A stretch of DNA of 64,000 nt from Geosiphon pyriformis (taxonomy: Eukaryota > Glomeromycota > Glomeromycetes > Archaeosporales > Geosiphonaceae): contig JAAOMT010000384.1 of the NCBI GenBank assembly GCA_016748015.1, forward strand, positions 211,263 through 275,262, read 5' to 3'. Under the pieces are notes generated by a model. It worked only from the letters and a program-made list of their open reading frames with translations. It did no database searches and had not been told where the DNA came from. Both the position numbers and the translations under genes were made by a program. Below, one piece after another: positions 58,779-64,000 of this stretch; positions within the stretch are counted from its first letter, which is position 1; each line of letters begins with the position of its first letter.

Positions 58779-60085
58779 ATGGACTTGAACAACTATTCTG
58801 CCTTAATAAAATTTTTGGGTAAAAAACAATACCCACTGGAATACACTTGACAACAAAGAGAACATTTGCGCAAACAATCAAATTTCTATTTGATTTGCCA
58901 AAACCAACTATATAAAAGAAACAGAAAAAATCCTGACTGCCCTCAAAGAGTCATAAGATTTGAAGAAAAAGAAATTGTAATCTATAACATGTATACTGAT
59001 CCATTAGCTGGACATTTTGGAAAAACTAAAACAATTCAGAAAACTTTAGCTCGCTATTATTGGCCTACTTTAGGAAAAAACATTGCTGAATACATTAAAA
59101 CCTGTGACATCTACCAAAGAAGAGGAAAACCCAATCATAAAGAAGACATCATCCAATCTCTGTTGGCCAACCATTTAACAGAATTGGTATAGATGTTGTT
59201 GGATCTTTAACAATAACTCCTGATGGCAACAGATACATTATCACAACTACTGACTATCTTACAAAGTGAGTAGAAACAAGAGCCACCCCAGATCAAACAG
59301 CAGTCTTAATAGCCAATTTCATTTATGAAGATATCATTTGTCACTATGGCTGCCCCAAAGAACTATTATCTGATAGAGGAAGAACTTTTTTCAGTACACT
59401 GGTTGAAGAACTTTGTAGAAAAATGACAATACATCACAAACTTTTCTCCCTTTATCACCCCTAAACAAATGGCCTAGTGGAACGTTTCAATAGAACACTA
59501 TATGAAACCTTAGCCAAAACAAGTGAAGAAACAAACTTATGGAACAAAGTACTGCCTTCAGCTTTGTTTGCTTATAGAACTGTGAATCATGACATAACAA
59601 GTTATAAACTCTTTTATCTGCTTTATGGACAAATGGCAACACTACCAATAGAAACTGACATTGAAACAATACTCTTTGAAAAAATCACAATAGGGAATTA
59701 CAAAGATATTTTTCAAAGAAGACTTGGTATCATTCTTGACTCATTGGTAGAAGCACAAATAGTTGCTTTTGAAAAGATAAAACAGTTTCAAGAAAAGCTT
59801 AAAAAGAAGAAAACTTATAAAACATTTTCTTTAAGTATTGGTAACTTGGTATTAGAATACCATTCAGACAGAGACAATGTCTATGGTGATAAATTTTCTA
59901 GTCAATGGAAAGGACCCTTTATAGTCAACAAAGTTTTGAACAATGGTTTTTATATTCTTCAAGATCAATCTGGAACAATCCTCAATGATCATCCTGTTCA
60001 TGGCACACAACTCAAGAAATATCACAAACGACTTGATTGGTTGTTTGTTGTGCTAATACTGATTCAAATGATCAACAAAAATTAA
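58779..60085 (+). pseudogene. B5 integrase
   Basis: Separate ORF starting ATG 58779 (MDLNNYSALIKFLGKKQYPL), 68 nt after the RNase H stop. Zinc domain YTDPLAGHFGKTK ... CDIYQRR (one Cys changed to Tyr). A frameshift near 59150 is followed by IGIDVVGSL (Asp 1), LLSDRGRTFFSTLVEEL (Asp 2) and LVERFNRTLYETLAKTSEET (Glu; open frame 59477-60085). The C-terminal GPY/F-type motif is WKGPFIVNKV. No chromodomain follows; it ends DWLFVVLILIQMINKN. It overlaps ORF3 by 49 nt. Confidence 0.85.
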
Positions 60086-60789
60086 GTATAAATAAATGCA
60101 TCATTCCCAAAACAGAAGTATCTTCAATCAACATGAACAATTATTTTTTGGATCAAAACATTCAAAACACTTTCTATACTTTCCATAAGTATTGGATCAA
60201 AAACTATCCAAATGCTACTTTGACTATTGGAAAACAGACTACCATAACTGACAACAGTAGAACACATACTGTTATTAGACCAAAAAAAACTACTACCAGA
60301 AAAGAAAGAATTAGTAGCAAAATAGATAAGTATCTGTTAGAAAGTATAACAGTGACAATATTTTTACCTTCCAGCACAATTGGAAAAACAATTCAAAAAA
60401 TCTTACTCATAAACAAAAACTTGTCATATGGAAGGCAATTAGAACTTTATGGTCACCTTGGTGAAATTATAGAGAATATGAAACTCATAAAGAAAACAAT
60501 TTTAGAGATACAGACAGAAATTTTGGGCATTATACAGTTAGATGTCTCAAGAGTTTTAACTATTGCTAAAAGAGCCAAAACTCTAATACAAAGATTTGGT
60601 CTCTTGGATACAAAACTCATTTCGCCTCAAGTGTTATATACCTTATTGATAAAAGACTTTAACAAACTAGTTAGCTTTGAGTTAGATAAAATCCTTCCAA
60701 TAGATTACACCATAAATAGTCTAATTTTGCTGGAGCTTAATCTCTTTAGAGAGGATAATATTATGATTGAAACCTGTACTTCTTATTAA
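60037..60789 (+). CDS. B5 ORF3, conserved unknown protein
   Basis: About 250 codons without a stop, in the -1 frame relative to integrase. The frame opens just after a TGA at 60034 with TTG; the first ATG is 60133 (MNNYFLDQNIQN), giving about 218 residues. N-terminal half: YWIKNYPNATLTIGKQTTIT and a basic KKTTTRKERISSKI patch. C-terminal half looks alpha-helical (LELYGHLGEIIENMKLIKKT, AKRAKTLIQRFGLLDTKLIS). There is no signal peptide, membrane segment or Cys pattern, so it is not an envelope type. The last 10 codons lie inside the 3' LTR. Homologous sequence follows integrase in B3, B4 and B6, so it belongs to the family. Function unknown. Confidence 0.65.
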   Translation: MVVCCANTDSNDQQKLSINKCIIPKTEVSSINMNNYFLDQNIQNTFYTFHKYWIKNYPNATLTIGKQTTITDNSRTHTVIRPKKTTTRKERISSKIDKYLLESITVTIFLPSSTIGKTIQKILLINKNLSYGRQLELYGHLGEIIENMKLIKKTILEIQTEILGIIQLDVSRVLTIAKRAKTLIQRFGLLDTKLISPQVLYTLLIKDFNKLVSFELDKILPIDYTINSLILLELNLFREDNIMIETCTSY

Positions 60790-60846
60790 TTATCACATAT
60801 ATTAGCCACTGATGTCATATGATTAACCACACTATTTTTAGAAAGT

Positions 60847-60954
60847 AATTATTGATCTGATCAATGACCTGAATATTGATCTGATTATTGACCTGATTAT
60901 TGACCTAATTATTGACCTAATTATTAACCTAGTTGTTGATTTGATTATTGACCA
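60847..60954 (+). repeat. LTR 12-bp minisatellite, 9 units
   Basis: Nine contiguous 12-bp units; the commonest are GATTATTGACCT and AATTATTGACCT. Largest array of the window. Confidence 0.85.
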
Positions 60955-60965
60955 CTTTTGATAGC

Positions 60966-60972
60966 TATATAA
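60966..60972 (+). promoter_or_regulatory. B6 LTR TATA box
   Basis: TATATAA after the minisatellite, followed by GTAATAAATCTCTTAGCTG. Confidence 0.5.
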
Positions 60973-61489
60973 GTAATAAATCTCTTAGCTGTAGAAAAGC
61001 ATGTAATAACAAACATCTGAATAATCAAGAATAAATAAAATAACAACTTTCATCTCAATCCTTCTCTTATTGCTAATTTTCCTTTCCCTACTTTCATGTA
61101 TCTGAACATCTTAAAGATAAAAGATTACTTGTTGGCCTTTTCCTGATGTATATAATTGTAGCATTTGAAGATTATTTGAATAAATGTAACTGAAAAGCAC
61201 AAGTTGATACCTGATATTAAATTTTAAGAGTGCTGATGTAAGGCATAGAATTATACCAATGGTGATCAATTTTTGACAGTACTGACTATCCCTCTACCTT
61301 CAGATTCCCCAGTTACCTTTGAAAAGAATAGTGACTGAGATATTTTATAAGACTGATCTCGCACATTAAATCCATACTCATTTAATTTGCTCTTTAAAGT
61401 TGAATTCCCCTTTGATTATTTTCATCACCCTACAATCCTGTTCTCTCTTGTTATTTGTTAGCTTGTTACTCCAACCCATAACATAAAAG

Positions 61490-61506
61490 TGGTGCTCCCT
61501 GTGAGG
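61490..61506 (+). other. B6 primer-binding site
   Basis: TGGTGCTCCCTGTGAGG, six nucleotides after the shared LTR. Confidence 0.55.
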
Positions 61507-61535
61507 TTGTCAAAATCCACTTTGTTTTCTATTGT

Positions 61536-63089
61536 ATGAGTGATTATTTATACCTACCACAACAATTAGAAGAACACTTTAAAGCACACAACAAAAACGA
61601 TCTAGACTTTATTGAACTCAATCTTTTGCCCTCCTGCTTGATTTGTTTCCCTATTGAAGAACAATCCAGCAGACAATTCCAAGACTTTTGGAACTGGTTC
61701 CTGAACAAGCATTTAGCTGAAACCTACACAGCTTATACAACCTATTACTTTGACCAAGCTTATTTTGAAGACGACTTTGAAGAAAGAAACAACAGTATTA
61801 ATCAGCTCTTATATTCTACAACCTTTGAACAACAGCCCCCTAATCTCGAATATCTGAATCATCAAATCCACATTTGGATTGCTGACCATCAATCAACAGT
61901 AACTCTTCTTAAAACAGAAGAAGAAAGCTACCAAACAGTCTCTATTTTTGATCTTTTTTTAAGTGAATCAGAACACTTCACACAAACAGTAACTCCTAAA
62001 CCAATGGCCCAAGATCCAATGCAAGCAAACATCCTGGCTGCCCTCCAAGGCATACAAACTGCTTTGGGACAAAGAAATAACACCCCACTACCATTATTCA
62101 GAAACAATATACAAGATCTAATTGAATGATTGAATGACTTTGAAAAAACTGCTACAGCTAACCAATACGATAATGAGTACAAGTTTCAAATTGTTGGTGG
62201 CTACCTCCAAGGCTCTCCTGCTACCTGGTTCTCACAGGAAACTGATGCTAATGCCCATCAAAGAATCATTAGATGGATGCCAGCAAATGCCAGAGAAAAC
62301 AACACCTTTTTCATAACACAGTTTGAAAACAAGTTCAAAACTCCAATCTTGATATCCAAGTGACACATAGAATTGGAAAGAAGAACTCAAAGTTCAGGAG
62401 AAGTAGTAACTGAATATGCCAAAGCAATCAGAAAGTTAATCAAACAAGTGGACTCTGGAAGAAACTGGACAGAAGAACAAAAAATTCATTCCTTTACAAA
62501 AGGATTGAAAACCGACTTATCCTATGCTCTTTGGCATCTCTTGGCTCTAAAAGATAATCCTACAATGGACATGGCCATTGAACTTGCCCAACGAATTGAA
62601 GACAACCAAAGAATGCACTTGGGATCCACACTTTCAGTTTTTGCTCCTGCTCCTGTTATGGCTTCTGCTCCACAAATGGCTGCTACTTCTTTTGCTGCCC
62701 AAACTCAAGACCCAAATGAACAGTTGATAGATAGACTCACAGCAAATCTTGCTCAGCTATTAGAATCATTAGCCTAAGCAGTCAGAGATAACCAGCAACC
62801 CCAAAGATCCAGATTTGAGCCATGTTTCAATCAGTCTCAACAACCACCTTATCAAAGACAACAAAATCGTGGCCCACCTGTGTGCTATTACTGTGGATTA
62901 ACTGGACATTTTTCAAGAGATTGCAACAATCTTCTCTTATTCCCTTCAGCTCTCAGAAACAATGATAATCAAAACAACAGAACTATTAACAACAATACCC
63001 CTAATCAAAGACCTAATTATGCCAATATCAATTTCTTTGAAGAGGATCCCCTAGTTGAAGCCACTGTTTATCAGCCTTTAAACTGGTAG
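61536..63089 (+). pseudogene. B6 gag
   Basis: ATG 61536 (MSDYLYLPQQLEEHFKAHNK). Capsid core at 62080-62230 (PLPLFRNNIQDLIE, LQGSPATWFSQE), then RTQSSGEVVTEYAKAIRKLI open to 62777, and a perfect knuckle CYYCGLTGHFSRDC (62884-62925). Stops: 62127 and 62361 (both TGA where B2 has Trp) and 62775 (Gln position). It ends LNW TAG (63087). Only a few transitions separate it from an intact frame. Confidence 0.85.
63077..63083 (+). promoter_or_regulatory. B6 TTTAAAC frameshift heptamer
   Basis: T TTA AAC TGG TAG in the gag frame. The -1 frame reads KLVGAPPKGKNASQPEE into the pro region. CACC and GGTG about 6 nt apart downstream could form a small stem. Confidence 0.7.
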
Positions 63090-63470
63090 GTGCACCTCCA
63101 AAGGGTAAGAATGCAAGCCAACCAGAAGAAAACCCTTTTTATGCTTTTAACTTAACTAATGATGACCATAACATGGATAAACTAGCAATTAACACCACAG
63201 AATCAACAAGGAAGAAAAAGAAAGCCAAGGTTGATTTTATTTTGAATCCAAACAAACTATCCACATTAACTGCTGATAATAATGAGCCACCAAAGGCTAA
63301 AGTTTTTAAGAATTCTCCAAAGCTAGAACCCCCAGAAATAGTACAAAAATCTGACCTTATTCTGTTGTTAAAGATCTTATGGAAACCCCAGCACATATTA
63401 TCTTTGGCCAGCTAATGACCCATCTACAGTTTAGAAAAGATCTTCACAAATCTCTGATTCCCAAAAAGAA
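63086..63470 (+). pseudogene. B6 protease N-terminal fragment
   Basis: Pre-protease region (TTESTRKKKKAKVDFILNPN, PPKAKVFKNSPKLEPPEIVQ) with a frameshift near 63350, ending at KSLIPKKK. The protease core was removed by the deletion, whose junction falls in AAGAAA (63465-63471). Confidence 0.8.
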
Positions 63471-64000
63471 ATATTACAAACAATCTGATTGGTTGCCTGT
63501 TGTAGTAATACTGACTCAAATAATCAACAAAAATCAAGTATAAATAAATGCACTATTCTCAAAACAGAGGTATCTTCAAATCAACATGAACAATTATTTT
63601 CTGAATCAAAACATTCAAAATGTCTTCTATACTCTCCATGAGTATTGGATTAAAAACTATCCAAATGCTACTTTGACTATTGGAAAACAGACCACAATAA
63701 CTGATAGCAATGGAACACATACTGTTATTAGACCAAAAAAAACAACTACCAGAAGAGAATGAATTGGTAACAAAATAGATAAATATCTGCTAGAGAGTAT
63801 AACAGCAACAATACTTGTACCCCCCACCACACTTGGAAAAACAATTAAAGAAATCTTACCCATAAACAAAAACTTGTCATATGGAAAACAATTAGAGCTC
63901 TATGGTCGCCTTGGTAAAATCATAGATGACATGAAGCTCATGAAGAAAACAACTTTAGAGATACAGGCAAAAATTTTGGGCATTATACAATTAGATGTTC
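63471..64000 (+). pseudogene. B6 integrase tail and ORF3 (partial)
   Basis: The last residues of integrase (KQSDWLPVVVILTQIINKNQ, TAA), then ORF3 sequence: MNNYFLNQNIQNVFYTLHEY, ATLTIGKQTTITDSNGTHTV, PKKTTTRRE then TGA, DKYLLESITATILVPPTTLG, RLGKIIDDMKLMKKTTLEIQ. One frameshift near 63575. The window ends inside it. Confidence 0.75.

Larger units (their letters stand above)
53786..61483 (+). mobile_element. Ty3/gypsy element B5, structurally complete (7.7 kb)
   Basis: Both LTRs, primer site, gag, pro-RT-RNase H, integrase and ORF3 are present. It is inserted into A2 integrase. The 3' LTR also serves as 5' LTR for B6. The two LTRs differ by more than the minisatellite (641 against 725 bp, TATA box missing from the first), so they are not recent identical products. 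Confidence 0.9.
60759..61483 (+). repeat. LTR shared by B5 (3') and B6 (5'), 725 bp
   Basis: Starts TATTATGATTG (TG changed to TA) and ends CCCATAACA, followed by the B6 primer site. It has nine minisatellite units. Confidence 0.9.
60759..64000 (+). mobile_element. Ty3/gypsy element B6, internally deleted
   Basis: LTR, primer site and gag, then a jump from the start of the protease region (63465) into the end of integrase and ORF3. About 3.6 kb (56405-60015 in B5 terms) is missing. The 3' LTR is outside the window. Confidence 0.85.

Noticed and set aside
59477-60085. Chromodomain at the integrase C-terminus
   Set aside because: After WKGPFIVNKV the protein ends within about 50 residues with no chromodomain-like aromatic cage pattern.
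60083-60133. A slippery heptamer for integrase-to-ORF3 frameshifting
   Set aside because: The 49-nt overlap has an A run (ATC AAC AAA AAT) but no X XXY YYZ site in phase. Expression route left open.
60037-60789. ORF3 as a retroviral envelope gene
   Set aside because: No signal peptide, no transmembrane segment, no Cys or furin-like pattern; the residues are mostly polar-helical.

Overview
This window looks like a repeat-rich nuclear region of a eukaryote with a very AT-rich genome. I see no host gene, tRNA or rRNA. At least 98% of it is retrotransposon DNA, mostly broken, stacked by nested insertion and rearranged. Tad/I-like LINEs with RNase H, Ty3/gypsy elements with TGTTA...TAACA LTR ends, strong CpG scarcity and the AT-richness fit an early-diverging fungus, for example an arbuscular mycorrhizal (Glomeromycotina) genome. 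That assignment is inference and I hold it at low confidence.

Four element families make up the window (names are mine). Family A (A1 minus 1-5894; A2 plus 45999-53785) is a Ty3/gypsy element whose polyprotein runs gag-protease-Cys-rich domain-dUTPase-RT-RNase H-integrase. Family B (B1 minus 11017-13976; B2 plus 19629-22036; B3 plus 34405-38694; B4 minus 43415-45240; B5 plus 53786-61483; B6 plus 60759-end) is a Ty3/gypsy element. It has a TTTAAAC slippery site at the gag end, a separate integrase ORF, and an extra ORF3 of unknown function that runs into the 3' LTR. Family L (L1 6446-11016; L2 13977-19628; L3 minus 22037-34262; L4 minus 38866-40965; L5 minus 41296-43414) is a two-ORF LINE of about 7.4 kb: RRM/CCHC ORF1, then APE endonuclease-RT-RNase H-CCHC ORF2. 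Family H (H1 22808-25241; H2 minus 25516-27915; H3 minus 45241-45998; H4 38695-38865) encodes only an ORF1-type protein but carries the LINE-like 3' tail, like the mammalian half-LINE (HAL1) idea.

Layout, left to right: A1 with its 5' LTR; about 550 bp of unassigned DNA with a 20-bp repeat; 5'-truncated L1; B1; L2; B2; L3 with H1 and H2 nested inside it in opposite orientations; an LTR fragment; B3; the H4 tail; L4; an LTR fragment; L5; B4; H3; A2; then B5 and the internally deleted B6 sharing one LTR.

Target-site duplications let part of the history be read. B1 and B2 appear to be two halves of one family B element split by a LINE. The two halves of the LINE's 14-bp target duplication now lie 8 kb apart in inverted orientation (13963-13976 and 22023-22036). 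Recombination between two oppositely oriented LINE copies explains this. Nearly all coding copies are damaged. Most in-frame stops lie at positions where a sister copy has Gln or Trp, so they fit C-to-T or G-to-A transitions. The longest intact reading frame of interest is ORF3 of B5 (about 250 codons).
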